Shown piece after piece: positions 53,556 through 63,040 of a stretch of DNA of 64,000 bases (the first letter of the stretch is position 1; each line of letters begins with the position of its first letter). The translations under genes were made by a program, and so were the position numbers. This stretch comes from Acherontichlamydia pituitae. Its GTDB lineage: Bacteria; Chlamydiota; Chlamydiia; Chlamydiales; Rhabdochlamydiaceae. The notes under the pieces were generated by a model. The model had not been told where the DNA came from. It made no database searches and worked only from the letters and a program-made list of their open reading frames with translations. The stretch lies in contig JAHCAX010000002.1 of the NCBI GenBank assembly GCA_019634675.1, forward strand, positions 186,001 to 250,000. The letters run 5' to 3'.

Positions 53556-54257
53556 TTGGACACGACAACGGAACGTTGGAAAACAGAGTATTCATTAAAA
53601 GGGATCCCCTCTTCTTTCCGAGCGGAACCCTCGCAGATTGTCTTGGACTTCGCTCAGTTTCTTCAACAAAAACAATTTAATGCCTGCCAAATTCTTGATA
53701 TTGGCTGCGGAAAAGGAAGAAATGGCGCTTATCTTGCTTCCCTTGGACATCGTGTAAATGGGATCGACCTGGTCGAAGAGAACATCGTCGCTCTAAAAAC
53801 TCGGGCAGCTAACGAAGGACTAGACCTATCAGGGGCTGCTCACGACATCTCAACGGGCTTTCCATTTCCCGACGCCTCTTTTGATTGCGCCATTGATATT
53901 TTCTGCTATAAACACCAAATCTCTCTGGAAACGCGCAGCCTGTACAAGAAAGAACTCTTAAGGGTGTTAAAGCCAAACGGCCTGTTCCTCTTATCGCTTG
54001 CAAGCATCGATGATGGATTCTATGGGCCTCTCTTAAAAGACTCTCCTAACCCCGCGCAAAACATGATCATCGATCCTTTCACAGGAATAGCTTCTATCCT
54101 TTTTACTCAAGCTGATGTCCAAGCTGCATTTGACCCAGAATTTGTCTTGGAATTTTCTGAGAAAAGAAAGAGCGAAAGCCCGATGCATGGCAAGACCTAT
54201 CAACGTTCTGTATTGAGCTTCATCATGAGATCAAACTTCAACGCTGCAACTTTCTAA
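53556..54257 (+). CDS. Class I SAM-dependent methyltransferase
   Basis: 233 residues from a TTG at 53556 with AAGGCGG upstream; no in-frame ATG is available near the start. Motif I ILDIGCGKGRNGAYLASLGH near 46-65, then VNGIDLVEEN, FPFPDASFDCAIDIFCYKHQ near 108-127 and LLRVLKPNGLFLLSL near 142-156 define a Methyltransf_11/25-type enzyme. The substrate is not predictable. The region shows no operon partner: the next gene converges. The TTG start is unusual but the fold begins only ~40 residues later. Confidence 0.75.
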   Translation: MDTTTERWKTEYSLKGIPSSFRAEPSQIVLDFAQFLQQKQFNACQILDIGCGKGRNGAYLASLGHRVNGIDLVEENIVALKTRAANEGLDLSGAAHDISTGFPFPDASFDCAIDIFCYKHQISLETRSLYKKELLRVLKPNGLFLLSLASIDDGFYGPLLKDSPNPAQNMIIDPFTGIASILFTQADVQAAFDPEFVLEFSEKRKSESPMHGKTYQRSVLSFIMRSNFNAATF

Positions 54258-54271
54258 GATCGCCTATATCG

Positions 54272-56221
54272 TTAGAAAAAGCGGCCGAACAATCTCATTA
54301 AGTCGTGATAAGTGAGATAGATGAAAAAAGCGATCAGGAGCACGACAAAGGGAAGGATCAGCCTTTCCATCGTCTTGGCCTTAATCGGTTTCTTGGTAAT
54401 GGCCTCCCAGAGTGAAAAGCAGATATGCCCGCCATCTAAAACAGGGATCGGAAGAAGGTTCAAGATCCCTAAGTTCAAGCTGATCATCCCCATCCAAAAG
54501 AGGGCTTCTTTGAAGCTGATCATCCAGCCATGGTGCATCACTTGGACAATGCCCACAGGGCCTGCCATCCACTTCGGGCTGACGTAACCTGTGACCAATG
54601 CGCTCATCGTTCTGTAGACCTCGTTAAAAACATCGCTAAACTGCGTTAAAGGCGTAGGGTTGTAAGCGACTTGCTTATTGACCAAGGTCACTCCTAACAT
54701 CAGCTTATTGCGGTTCTCTTCCAAGATCTGCAACGCCTTTTCCCGCTCTTGAGGATTTTCAATCTTCTCAATCTCTTTCTTTTGAGCGAGGAATTCGTTG
54801 GTGAAGCGGGCATTGACAGCATCCGGAAGAGAGAAGCTTGTAATAGGTCTCGGAGTAACAGGATTCAATAATTTGAGCTTCCCATTCTGTTTGACCACCT
54901 GATCTGTTCCAATTGCAGAGACCATCTGCGCTAACGCTTTCCAATCGACACTGTCGATAAACGCTTTGTCAGCATCTTTCCAGTTGAGTGTAGAGGTACG
55001 GTCTTCCTTATTGACGATCAGCTGAATGCGCCGAGTTTGCACCTGTTTGAACAGTTCATAAGAAAACTTAATGGGCATTCCGTCAATCGCAATGATCTTG
55101 TCCCCTGCTTGAAGCTGGACATCGGGGCTATTGCGGAAACCTCCGCTTGTAGGGAGTTGTTCTTCCGAACGGGCGTTTAGATAGGAGATCGGACCTTCAA
55201 TGGTGTTATCAGCTGTCAGATTGTAAGGAATGTAATACAAATCGCCAACCTTGCCTGGCATCGCAGCTTCATGCTGCCAGTCGTCTAGCTCGGCTTTCTG
55301 CACAGGATTGATCCTGAGGTCGCTGACCTTAACACGCGGGATGCGCGTTATGAAAGTATCAGCTCCACGGCTTACTGTAACAAGCGTCTTAGGCTCGTTG
55401 ATCGTAGAAACAAGCTGGTTTTTAGAAAAGATCAACTCCCCGTCAGCCCAAACAATCCGGTCGCCATATTCGATCCCGCTATCTTTCATCGGTGAATCAA
55501 CCGGCATGGGATTGGTGGTCCGATTTGGCAAAGGGTCGTAGACAAGGTATTCTGCAGGGGCCATCATCGACATCAAACTGCTGGCTCTTTCCATTCCCTC
55601 TTCATCCGCCTTGAACTTAAACGTGTAGGAATAGGGCTTTTTGCTTTGAGAAAAGTAATCGACTTCCTGCCCGTCCATCTGAAGGTTGGACTCATCGAAC
55701 ATCACAGCATAGAGAAAATCATGAAAGCCTTTGAACGGCTTGCCGTTGACTGCAGAGATCTCATCCCCTTCTCTGATCCCTGCTGTAAAAAGAGGAGAAC
55801 TAGAATCGACTCCCCCCAGAATATGGGTGTAATCGGAGAAAGGCTTTAATCTGCCTCCGCAAATCCAAATGATGGAAAAAGCGGCGAATGCAAAGACAAT
55901 ATTGACGATAGGGCCCATCAAGGCCACTTTGATCCGCGACCAAGGTTTCTTCCCATAAAACCCATCAGCGATCTGATAAGGCTCCAGGCTTCCCTTCTTT
56001 TCCATGCCGGCAATCCTGACATATCCGCCGAACGGCAGCCAGCAAAACTGCCACTTTACCCCTTGATGCTCCCAGACATAGATCGGCTTTCCAAATCCGA
56101 TGGAAAACGCCTCGACCGTCATCCCTTCCCGACGAGCGATCCAATAGTGCCCCAATTCATGGATAAAAATGAGAAAGCCCAGGGCAAAAGCAGCCAAAAT
56201 GAGGTAAAGAAGACTAAACAT
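54272..56221 (-). CDS. rseP: Site-2-type membrane metalloprotease RseP
   Basis: 649 residues from the ATG at 56221. It opens with a membrane span and the zinc motif HELGH at 21-25, followed by GFGKPIYVWEHQGVKWQFCW. Two PDZ-like domains occupy the middle, longer than in E. coli RseP (~450 residues). The C-terminus has NLGILNLLPIPVLDGG with the third zinc ligand. RIP proteases cut membrane-embedded anti-sigma factors or signal peptides. In C. trachomatis the homologue likewise follows dxr and the ytg genes. A 56339-56998 inverted repeat separates it from dxr, so the ancestral run is interrupted here. Confidence 0.92.
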   Translation of the reverse strand: MFSLLYLILAAFALGFLIFIHELGHYWIARREGMTVEAFSIGFGKPIYVWEHQGVKWQFCWLPFGGYVRIAGMEKKGSLEPYQIADGFYGKKPWSRIKVALMGPIVNIVFAFAAFSIIWICGGRLKPFSDYTHILGGVDSSSPLFTAGIREGDEISAVNGKPFKGFHDFLYAVMFDESNLQMDGQEVDYFSQSKKPYSYTFKFKADEEGMERASSLMSMMAPAEYLVYDPLPNRTTNPMPVDSPMKDSGIEYGDRIVWADGELIFSKNQLVSTINEPKTLVTVSRGADTFITRIPRVKVSDLRINPVQKAELDDWQHEAAMPGKVGDLYYIPYNLTADNTIEGPISYLNARSEEQLPTSGGFRNSPDVQLQAGDKIIAIDGMPIKFSYELFKQVQTRRIQLIVNKEDRTSTLNWKDADKAFIDSVDWKALAQMVSAIGTDQVVKQNGKLKLLNPVTPRPITSFSLPDAVNARFTNEFLAQKKEIEKIENPQEREKALQILEENRNKLMLGVTLVNKQVAYNPTPLTQFSDVFNEVYRTMSALVTGYVSPKWMAGPVGIVQVMHHGWMISFKEALFWMGMISLNLGILNLLPIPVLDGGHICFSLWEAITKKPIKAKTMERLILPFVVLLIAFFIYLTYHDLMRLFGRFF

Positions 56222-56338
56222 TAGATCAAAGCCATTTTTATAATCAGTGAAAGAACAAGCTAGCATATCATAGAGAAATGCACAAGCCAACTGCAAAATT
56301 CAGAGGGAACTACATTAGGATTTAAGGGTAAAAATTTG

Positions 56339-56998
56339 GAAGGGACCTCTAAATAACATGTCGGGACTACGTCCCCGCGGCCCGTTGAGCTGTTCCAGCT
56401 GCGATCATCGCCCGCAGCTTTAGCTGCTTGGCTATCGCGTCCTCGTCACTACGTCGTGCAAAGCACTGCCTTCGCTCCTGCGGTGCGATTGCTCATTGCT
56501 GTAAGCAGCCTCGGGCTGCAATATGCACTCGCTCCTCCTCCCATCCGGTCGTCGGCTCTCGTGTCGTATTGCAGGGCCATTCTTTGCTTCTAAAACAATA
56601 TCTTGCTTACTTTTTTAGAAAATATCGACTTCGAATTTCGAAAGAATATGCATGGTTATTTTTAACATTTAATTTTCCAAGTCAAATACATTTAGTAATA
56701 AATGCTATTTTTCAAAAAGTTAAGAGCAATCAAAACAGGATTAAATTAGAAAAGAATGGCCCTGCAATACGACACGAGAACCGACGACCGAAATGGGAGG
56801 AGGAACGAGTGCATATTGCAGCCCGAGGCTGCTTACAGCAATGAGCAATCGCACCGCAGGAGCGAAGGCAGTGCTCTGCACGACGTAGCGACGAGGACGC
56901 GATAGCCAAGCAGCTAAAGCTGCGGGCGTTGATCACAGCTGGAACAGCTCAACGGGCCGCGGGGACGTAGTCCCGACATGTTATTTAGAGATCCCTTC
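56339..56998. repeat. 660-bp long inverted repeat between rseP and dxr
   Basis: Two ~248-bp arms (56339-56586 and 56751-56998) are inverted and nearly identical. They enclose a 164-bp A/T-rich spacer, while the arms are GC-rich with short internal palindromes such as GCAGCTTTAGCTGC. The tips read CTCTAAATAACATGTCGGGA. Frames that start MAIASSSLRR in both arms are products of the repeat, not genes. No transposase and no target duplication were seen. The block fills the 56222-57041 gap apart from short flanks. Confidence 0.9.
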
Positions 56999-57041
56999 TA
57001 AAGCTATAACCTCAGCAAAATACGAAAGGAAATAAAAGTAT

Positions 57042-58181
57042 TTAGCAAAGCGCGGCTTGCTCGCGGGCCAATTGGTCGACGGCAAGGATCGAAGGGAGGT
57101 CGAGGTCGTGGGAGGTCTGATGGGAGGCCATCAACGTCTCGAGCTTCAGGCTGATGTCGCTCCATCCAATCTCACGATTCAAGAACTTGCCGACCAAAAC
57201 TTCATTGACGGCATTCATGAAACAAGGAAGGGTCCCCCCTTCTTTGATGGCCTCATAGGCCAAGTCCAAACAGCGGAAGGCGCTCCTGTCCGGCTGGAGA
57301 AAATCGAGCCTGCTATTGCGGACAAAATCGTAAGGTTCCAGCATCCCTTGGCACCGCTCAGGGTAAGTGATCGCATATTGGATCGGCAGGAGCATGTCAG
57401 GCTCGCTCATCTGGGCCAAGATCGATCCATCGATGAATTCCACCATGCTGTGGATCTTCTGCTGCGGATGGATGAGGACCTCGATCTGGTCGAGTTTGAC
57501 GCCGAAGAGCCAATACGCCTCGATCACTTCGAACCCTTTGTTCATCAGCGTTGACGAATCGATCGTAATTTTTGCCCCCATTGCAAAGTTCGGGTGCTTC
57601 AACGCTTTTTCTAAAGTGACCTCCTTCAATTGCTCTGACGACCATCCGCGAAAAGGCCCCCCGGAGCTTGTCAAAATCAGGCGGCGCACAGATTCCGGTT
57701 CTTCTTGGTCAAGACATTGAAAGATCGCATTGTGCTCGCTATCGACAGGAATCAAGGAGACTCCGTGCTTTTTGGCAAGAGGGACAATGTAGGCCCCTGC
57801 GGCAACAAGCACCTCCTTGTTCGCAAGCGCAATCCTCTTTCCTGCTTCGATCGCGGCGGCGGTTGGCAAGATCCCTGCGGCTCCGACGAATGCAGAGACT
57901 ACGGTGTCAACATCTGCCGAAGCAGCCGCTTCGCACAACCCCTCCATCCCACCTAACACTTGGATATGGGGGAGCCTTTTCTGGAGGAGCAAGGCTTTTT
58001 CTTTATCGAACACAGCGATCACTTGTGGACTGAATTCCCTTGCCTGCTCTTCAAGAAGCTCGATGTTCGACCGCGCTGCAAGAGCAACGACTTTAATTCT
58101 TTCTTTGAGGTTCGCTGCAACCTTCAACGTATTTTTACCAATTGAGCCTGTACTGCCGAGGATTGCAACTTTTTTAAGCAT
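57042..58181 (-). CDS. dxr: 1-deoxy-D-xylulose 5-phosphate reductoisomerase
   Basis: 379 residues, normal. The NADPH fold KVAILGSTGSIGKNTLKVA opens the protein. ALANKEVLVAAG near 113, IPVDSEHNAIFQCL near 145-158, TSSGGPFRGW near 175, HPNFAMGAKITIDSSTLMNKG near 195-215 and LIHPQQKIHSMVEF near 237 hold the metal and substrate residues. It makes 2-C-methyl-D-erythritol 4-phosphate in the MEP isoprenoid pathway. It overlaps ytgD by 8 nt, as part of the conserved ytg-dxr-rseP block. Confidence 0.96.
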   Translation of the reverse strand: MLKKVAILGSTGSIGKNTLKVAANLKERIKVVALAARSNIELLEEQAREFSPQVIAVFDKEKALLLQKRLPHIQVLGGMEGLCEAAASADVDTVVSAFVGAAGILPTAAAIEAGKRIALANKEVLVAAGAYIVPLAKKHGVSLIPVDSEHNAIFQCLDQEEPESVRRLILTSSGGPFRGWSSEQLKEVTLEKALKHPNFAMGAKITIDSSTLMNKGFEVIEAYWLFGVKLDQIEVLIHPQQKIHSMVEFIDGSILAQMSEPDMLLPIQYAITYPERCQGMLEPYDFVRNSRLDFLQPDRSAFRCLDLAYEAIKEGGTLPCFMNAVNEVLVGKFLNREIGWSDISLKLETLMASHQTSHDLDLPSILAVDQLAREQAALC

Positions 58182-59178
58182 GGGATGATCCTTGTTTCCT
58201 AAAACGCAACCGTTTTTTTGCGATGATGCCCTGATGAGGAGCTACAAAAAGAGAGATGAAAAATACTACGCCGATGAGCGTCACAAGAAGCCCGGATGTG
58301 GAAAGGGGCGCTTGGTAGGTAGAGAGAAGATGGCGGCTAAGCGCTACTGCAATGCAGGAACAGCCAACGGCAATGATGATGCTCAATGCAATCATCCTTT
58401 TTAATCGATGGGTATACAGGCGCGCAGTCAACACAGGTCCCACAAGGAACGCCAGGACGAGGAGAACTCCGACCGCTCTAAATGCGCCGATCGAAGTCGC
58501 TGCGGTCATGACCATCAAAAGGTAGTTGAACAACACAGCCGAAAAACCTAAAGAAGAAGCGAGGCTGCTGTCAAAAGTAACGATCTTGAATTCTTTAAAA
58601 AGAATGACGACGAGGAAAAGATCTAGCCCTGCGATCCATAGGGCTAGTTTCATGTCATGCAGATGCAAAGCGTCCACATTTCCCATGATCGCCTCTGTGC
58701 CAATGTGGGTATTGCGCGTGAAACAGGTAACCAGGACAATGCCCAGAGCAAAAAGGGTGGTAAAGACCAACCCGATGCTCGCATCTTCCTGCAGCTTCAT
58801 TCCTTGCGTTAAGCCCTGCGTAAGCACCGTGGTGAGCATCGCAGTGACAAGCGAAGCAATGAGAAGCGCCTTCATACTAATCCCATGCAAGTTTTCCTCT
58901 CCGGAAGAAAAGGGGATAAGGATCAGATAGGCGATGACGATCCCTAAAAGAACGGTATGGGACAATGAGTTGGCCAGCATCGTCATTTTTTTGAGAACTA
59001 AAAACGAACCGACAAGCGCAGATGCGCAACCGATTAAGGACAAGACAAAAATTTGAATTTCATCGGATGCGAGCTGATCGGCCGCAATAGAGCCTTGAAG
59101 CATGAGGAAAAGGCGTTTAAAAAAAATTGCAAAAAAATCCCAAAAATCAGCTCCCCAATAAGGATTTGCCGCTATCAT
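58174..59178 (-). CDS. ytgD: Metal ABC transporter permease YtgD
   Basis: 334 residues with about eight to nine hydrophobic segments. The ABC-3 permease pattern is seen: LASALVGSFLVLKKMTMLANSLSHTVLLGI-type segment near 50-80 and GAFRAVGVLLVLAFLVGP near 215-235. It pairs with YtgC to form the channel. Its ATG overlaps the ytgC stop (ATGA), and its end overlaps dxr. The whole cluster matches the C. trachomatis ytgA-D iron/manganese/zinc importer. Confidence 0.92.
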   Translation of the reverse strand: MIAANPYWGADFWDFFAIFFKRLFLMLQGSIAADQLASDEIQIFVLSLIGCASALVGSFLVLKKMTMLANSLSHTVLLGIVIAYLILIPFSSGEENLHGISMKALLIASLVTAMLTTVLTQGLTQGMKLQEDASIGLVFTTLFALGIVLVTCFTRNTHIGTEAIMGNVDALHLHDMKLALWIAGLDLFLVVILFKEFKIVTFDSSLASSLGFSAVLFNYLLMVMTAATSIGAFRAVGVLLVLAFLVGPVLTARLYTHRLKRMIALSIIIAVGCSCIAVALSRHLLSTYQAPLSTSGLLVTLIGVVFFISLFVAPHQGIIAKKRLRFRKQGSSHA

Positions 59179-60512
59179 AACAACTCCTTCGACCGAGGGA
59201 TCGGCTGATCATGCGGGTCATGCCGCGGATCCTGCAATAGCTCTGTCAGCTCTTTTTCCAGCTCAGGTGTGAGGATATGCTCCATCTCTTCAGCGCTCCG
59301 ATGGACTTTTTCGACCCCTTGCCCCAAATAGACCAAATAGACTTCCCAAAGACGATGCAGGCGGACGATCCTCTCTCCTCTTAACCAACCATCGCGAGTC
59401 AGAGCAAAATGCCCGTTCTTATTCTTTTTGACCCACCCCTGCCTACGCAAGTTCCATAAAAGGAACCTGACTTGCCAAGATCCTAGATGATGCCATTTAT
59501 GAATCTCTTTAACCGAGACGCTCCCCTCCTCTCCTTGCTTCCAAAAATACTTGAGAAGATTTTCACTGAGGCACTGGATGCGGAAAGCTGCGATGCGCAA
59601 AGACCTGCTGACGACCCCATTTTCAGAAGCAAATAAAAGAGCAAGGATACTCATGCACGATGCGCTCAGCAAAATCATCGGCCCGGTTGGCAAGGAAAAT
59701 TTCCATTCCAGGCCCCTCTCTTGCCCCCACTCGGGTATCATGACCGAAAGGTAATTGCCTAAAAATCCGCTTGCAGCGCCGAAAATCGCCGCTAAGACAA
59801 GCATGACGGAAAGACGGTTGGTCAATTGCCGCGCCGTCACAGCTGGCGCAATGAGCATCCCCGCCATCAGAACAACACCGACGCTCCGGATCCCAATGAC
59901 AATCGCTAAAATTAAAAGCGCGAATAAAACAGAATCGACAAGCGAGACCTTAATGCCGACGCATTTGGCAAAGGAACGATCGAAAATCACCATTTCGATC
60001 TGCCGATATAATGCGATCAGGATCCCTATCGTCATCACAACAAGGACCGTGTAAATGACGATATGCACATCGGTCAGCGTCGCAGCTTGCCCATATAAGA
60101 AGATTTGAATGGTCTTGTACCACAGCGCATGCGTCACTTGAAGACGGCTTGCAATCAATATACCGACCCCGAAAAACACGGAAAGGATAAAGCAAAGCGC
60201 TGCATCGCTTTTAATGGAAAATCGTCTTTCTAACCGCTCGATCGCCCAAAGCCCTAAAAATGAAGTCGCGGAAGCCCCGATCAAAATGGCGACAGGCATC
60301 ACTTCTTGCAGTGTAGGAAAGAGGGCGGCAACGACCAAGACGCTCAAAACGACTCCGGGATAGGCGGCATGGGACAACGCTTCGCCGAGCAGAGACCTTT
60401 TCCGTAAAAAAACAACGACGCCGATCAGAGCAGATGCCAAGCACATCAGCATGCTGCCGATCGTCGGAGCTTGGAGCACAGGATCTGTAAAGGATTGAAT
60501 TATCGAAGTCAT
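59175..60512 (-). CDS. ytgC: Fused metal ABC permease and DtxR-like repressor (YtgCR)
   Basis: 445 residues. Residues 1-~310 are a multi-span ABC-3 permease (LGEALSHAAYPGVVLSVLV near 40-58; RSVGVVLMAGMLIAPAVTAR near 205-225). From about 330 comes a soluble winged-helix region: VSVKEIHKWHHLGSWQVRFL, LLWNLRRQGWVKKNKNGHFAL, and RLHRLWEVYLVYLGQGVEKVH, EEMEHILTPELEKELTELL, the DtxR/MntR metal-repressor pattern. In C. trachomatis this part (YtgR) is released by cleavage and represses ytgABCD in response to iron. The fusion is therefore conserved here. The last 10 residues overlap ytgD. Confidence 0.9.
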   Translation of the reverse strand: MTSIIQSFTDPVLQAPTIGSMLMCLASALIGVVVFLRKRSLLGEALSHAAYPGVVLSVLVVAALFPTLQEVMPVAILIGASATSFLGLWAIERLERRFSIKSDAALCFILSVFFGVGILIASRLQVTHALWYKTIQIFLYGQAATLTDVHIVIYTVLVVMTIGILIALYRQIEMVIFDRSFAKCVGIKVSLVDSVLFALLILAIVIGIRSVGVVLMAGMLIAPAVTARQLTNRLSVMLVLAAIFGAASGFLGNYLSVMIPEWGQERGLEWKFSLPTGPMILLSASCMSILALLFASENGVVSRSLRIAAFRIQCLSENLLKYFWKQGEEGSVSVKEIHKWHHLGSWQVRFLLWNLRRQGWVKKNKNGHFALTRDGWLRGERIVRLHRLWEVYLVYLGQGVEKVHRSAEEMEHILTPELEKELTELLQDPRHDPHDQPIPRSKELL

Positions 60513-60518
60513 ACGCCT

Positions 60519-61304
60519 TTATCTAGTGAACCCTGAAGACTTGTTCTGGGTCAGCTTGACAGCCTCGTCAAGCAAATTGGCCCCTCTGCCATAGGTGCGC
60601 ATGATCGTCTCTTTATGAAACACTTCAGCGACAGGACCGCTTGCAATCAAGCAGGTGTTGAGCATAATCACCCAATCAAAGTAGGTATCGACCGTGCCGA
60701 GGTCGTGGTGGACAACGCACAAGGTTTTCCCTTCCGCTTTGAGGGCGTCCATTAGTCCGATGATCGCCTTTTCCGTCGCCATGTCGACCCCTGCAAACGG
60801 CTCGTCCATCAGGTAGAAATCTGCATCTTGAAGCAAAGCGCGTGCAATGAAAAGCCGTTGCTGCTGCCCTCCCGATAACTGGCTGATCTGCCTGTCGGCA
60901 AAGGCAAGCATCCCAACCATATCCAATGCCCTTCTAGCTGCTTCCTTATCGGAGGCTTTGGCCCATTTGAAATAGCCGAGCTTCCCATACCGGCCCATTA
61001 AGACAAGGTCGAAGGCTGTGATCGGAAAGTCCCAGTCTACCGAAGAGCGTTGGGGAACATAAGCGATCTGATTGCGCACTTTTTTAAACGGCTTCCCATA
61101 AAACTCGATGACGCCAGATAGCGGTTTAGTCATTCCCAGGAGGCTTTTTAACAACGTGCTTTTTCCAGCTCCGTTGGGCCCAATGATCCCAACCAGCTTT
61201 CCTTCAGGAATTTCAAAATGCACATCCCAAAGGACAGGCGTTTTATCGTAATTGACAGTCAGTTGATCGACGCGTAAGGCGCTGCTCTTTTTCTTTTCGC
61301 TCAC
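60519..61304 (-). CDS. ytgB: Metal ABC transporter ATPase YtgB
   Basis: 261 residues from a GTG at 61304 that overlaps the ytgA stop (GTGA). Walker A is GPNGAGKSTLLKSLLG near 38-53, the signature ISQLSGGQQQRLFIARALL near 137-155, and Walker B DADFYLMDEPFAGVD near 157-171, followed by the H-loop VVHHDLG. It powers metal import with YtgC and YtgD. ytgC begins 6 nt after its stop. Confidence 0.94.
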   Translation of the reverse strand: MSEKKKSSALRVDQLTVNYDKTPVLWDVHFEIPEGKLVGIIGPNGAGKSTLLKSLLGMTKPLSGVIEFYGKPFKKVRNQIAYVPQRSSVDWDFPITAFDLVLMGRYGKLGYFKWAKASDKEAARRALDMVGMLAFADRQISQLSGGQQQRLFIARALLQDADFYLMDEPFAGVDMATEKAIIGLMDALKAEGKTLCVVHHDLGTVDTYFDWVIMLNTCLIASGPVAEVFHKETIMRTYGRGANLLDEAVKLTQNKSSGFTR

Positions 61305-62323
61305 TCTGTTCTTCCTTCACGATCCCATGCAGAGATCATCACATCGGCGTTCTGCCTGATCATTTTGAGATAAGTGTCAGCATTGCTGCCAGGGCTGCCC
61401 ATGGCGTCGCCATACAGCACTTCTTTTGAAATTCCCACTTCCAATCCCTTCTGCCTGCATGCATGGACAATTTTCTTAAGAGAATCTTTAGAGACATTGG
61501 ATTCTGGAAACACAACTTGGATCCGATAAGCGCACAAATGCCCGATAATCCGTTGGATATCAGAGGCGCTTAATTGTCCGTCGGGCGCAAGCCCTTCAGG
61601 AGCTTCAAACCGAATGCTCCATTGAGACTGCTCTGTTTCATCAGGCGTCCGCAGATAGCTGCGCGTAAAATAATTGAACGCATCGTGGCTTGTGACCAAA
61701 TACCTTCTATCCGCCGGAACACGTTGAAAATCCGACTTGATCGCACGATGCTCGCTCAACATCGACTCTCGTAACCGATCGGCATTTTGTTCAAAAATTG
61801 CGGCCCCTTCAGGATCCAGCTCTTTCAGCGATTGAAGGATCGGGTCGATGATGTTGCTCCATAAAGCAATGTCCATCCAAATATGGGGATCCAATTGACC
61901 GTCGACATATATGATCTGGTCGGGAAAGCGTTCTTGGATCGATTGACCGACCGCAATGGCATTGTCATGATGCTCGAGCTGATAGCGCAGGCTTGCTCCG
62001 TGCTCCAGCCCTAAGCCATTATAAAAGATGACTTGCGCTGCAGAGAGCTTTTCATCATCTCCCTTGACCAACTCATAACTATGGGGATCGATCTCGCCGC
62101 AAATTAACGGGATATGGTCGATCCGGTCCCCCCCAATTTGTCTGACAACATCATCGATGATGGCTGTGGTCGAAAGCACTTTGACTTTGCCGTTGTTTTC
62201 CATCCACAGCTCCAAATTGGAAACGGGACGTGTTTTCCGCTCCGAGCACCCGAAAAGAAAAAGCATTGGAATCAGGGACGTTAGAACTAATCCGGCAAGA
62301 CATCTTCGAAAAGCTTTCATCAT
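61301..62323 (-). CDS. ytgA: Metal-binding lipoprotein YtgA
   Basis: 340 residues. The signal sequence ends in the lipobox LFLFGC near 20-26, giving a lipid-anchored periplasmic protein. Metal ligands of the cluster A-I (ZnuA/TroA) family are visible: DPHSYE near 80, DPHIWMD near 145, TSHDAFNYF near 210 and GDAMGSPGSNADTY near 305. It captures Fe, Mn or Zn and delivers it to YtgC-YtgD. Two ATG codons (62323, 62320) are possible starts. It is the first gene of the ytg operon; a candidate promoter lies at 62357-62386. Confidence 0.92.
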   Translation of the reverse strand: MMKAFRRCLAGLVLTSLIPMLFLFGCSERKTRPVSNLELWMENNGKVKVLSTTAIIDDVVRQIGGDRIDHIPLICGEIDPHSYELVKGDDEKLSAAQVIFYNGLGLEHGASLRYQLEHHDNAIAVGQSIQERFPDQIIYVDGQLDPHIWMDIALWSNIIDPILQSLKELDPEGAAIFEQNADRLRESMLSEHRAIKSDFQRVPADRRYLVTSHDAFNYFTRSYLRTPDETEQSQWSIRFEAPEGLAPDGQLSASDIQRIIGHLCAYRIQVVFPESNVSKDSLKKIVHACRQKGLEVGISKEVLYGDAMGSPGSNADTYLKMIRQNADVMISAWDREGRTE

Positions 62324-63040
62324 GGAACGATCTATAATTTATCAATAAATAGAGCGATAGTATCAGTAGAAAAGATTTATTCACAAGCAATCTCAAATTC
62401 ATTAACGGCAGCAGTCTCACAGAAAATATTTTCAAAAATAAACTTGATTTTGATTGCTATATCCAAGCATTTCAGTGAAATATTAATTCCTGTTCAAGCT
62501 CCTACTATTTAGTTAAACAATGCCCTAAGATGAGGAGATGATAATCCCCAAAAAACAAAATAATAAAAATTGGATTCCCCTCATAAAAATTCAATCACAT
62601 TAAGATAAAATGGACTGAAAAAAAGAGAATTATTGCGGAAAATATCAATTCCGCATAAAATCTCGAAAATAAATAATTGCAAAGGGAAATTACCCTCTTA
62701 ACCGGAATGTTAAGCGATCACAATTTAGTTAGGCCCTCTGAAGTTTCAGCAGGAAAAACAAGAAAAACTAAAAGATTATTGCAAATAAAATAGGATTCAG
62801 TTAAATCAACTAATCAACATTACAAATACTGAGGATTTTTAAGTTCCCCGAAAGATCAAATGAGCGGGATTCTGGACTTTCTCAGATACTTGAAACTAAG
62901 ATTGATTCAACTGGAAACTGAAAACAACAATTAAAATTAACTACAAATCGAAGATAAACCATCTATCGCTTGAATACAGGGTCATCCTTAAATCAAGCAG
63001 AAAAAGTTTGTCTTCGAGAAAAACCAAAAAGGAAACAGAT
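62324..63040. other. Long A/T-rich divergent intergenic region
   Basis: This 717-bp gap lies between the ytgA start and the gene at 63041. It is A/T-rich with no open frame of believable composition and no RNA gene recognised. It should hold promoters for both sides. A YtgR operator would be expected near 62330-62400 but no clear inverted repeat is seen. Confidence 0.4.
62357..62386 (-). promoter_or_regulatory. Candidate ytgA promoter
   Basis: On the minus strand TTGTGA (62386-62381) and TACTAT (62362-62357) are 18 bp apart, about 35 nt before the ytgA start. Confidence 0.35.

Noticed and set aside
56428..56936. Two facing frames starting MAIASSSLRR and ending in repeat sequence
   Set aside because: They are translations of the two arms of the 660-bp inverted repeat, not independent genes.
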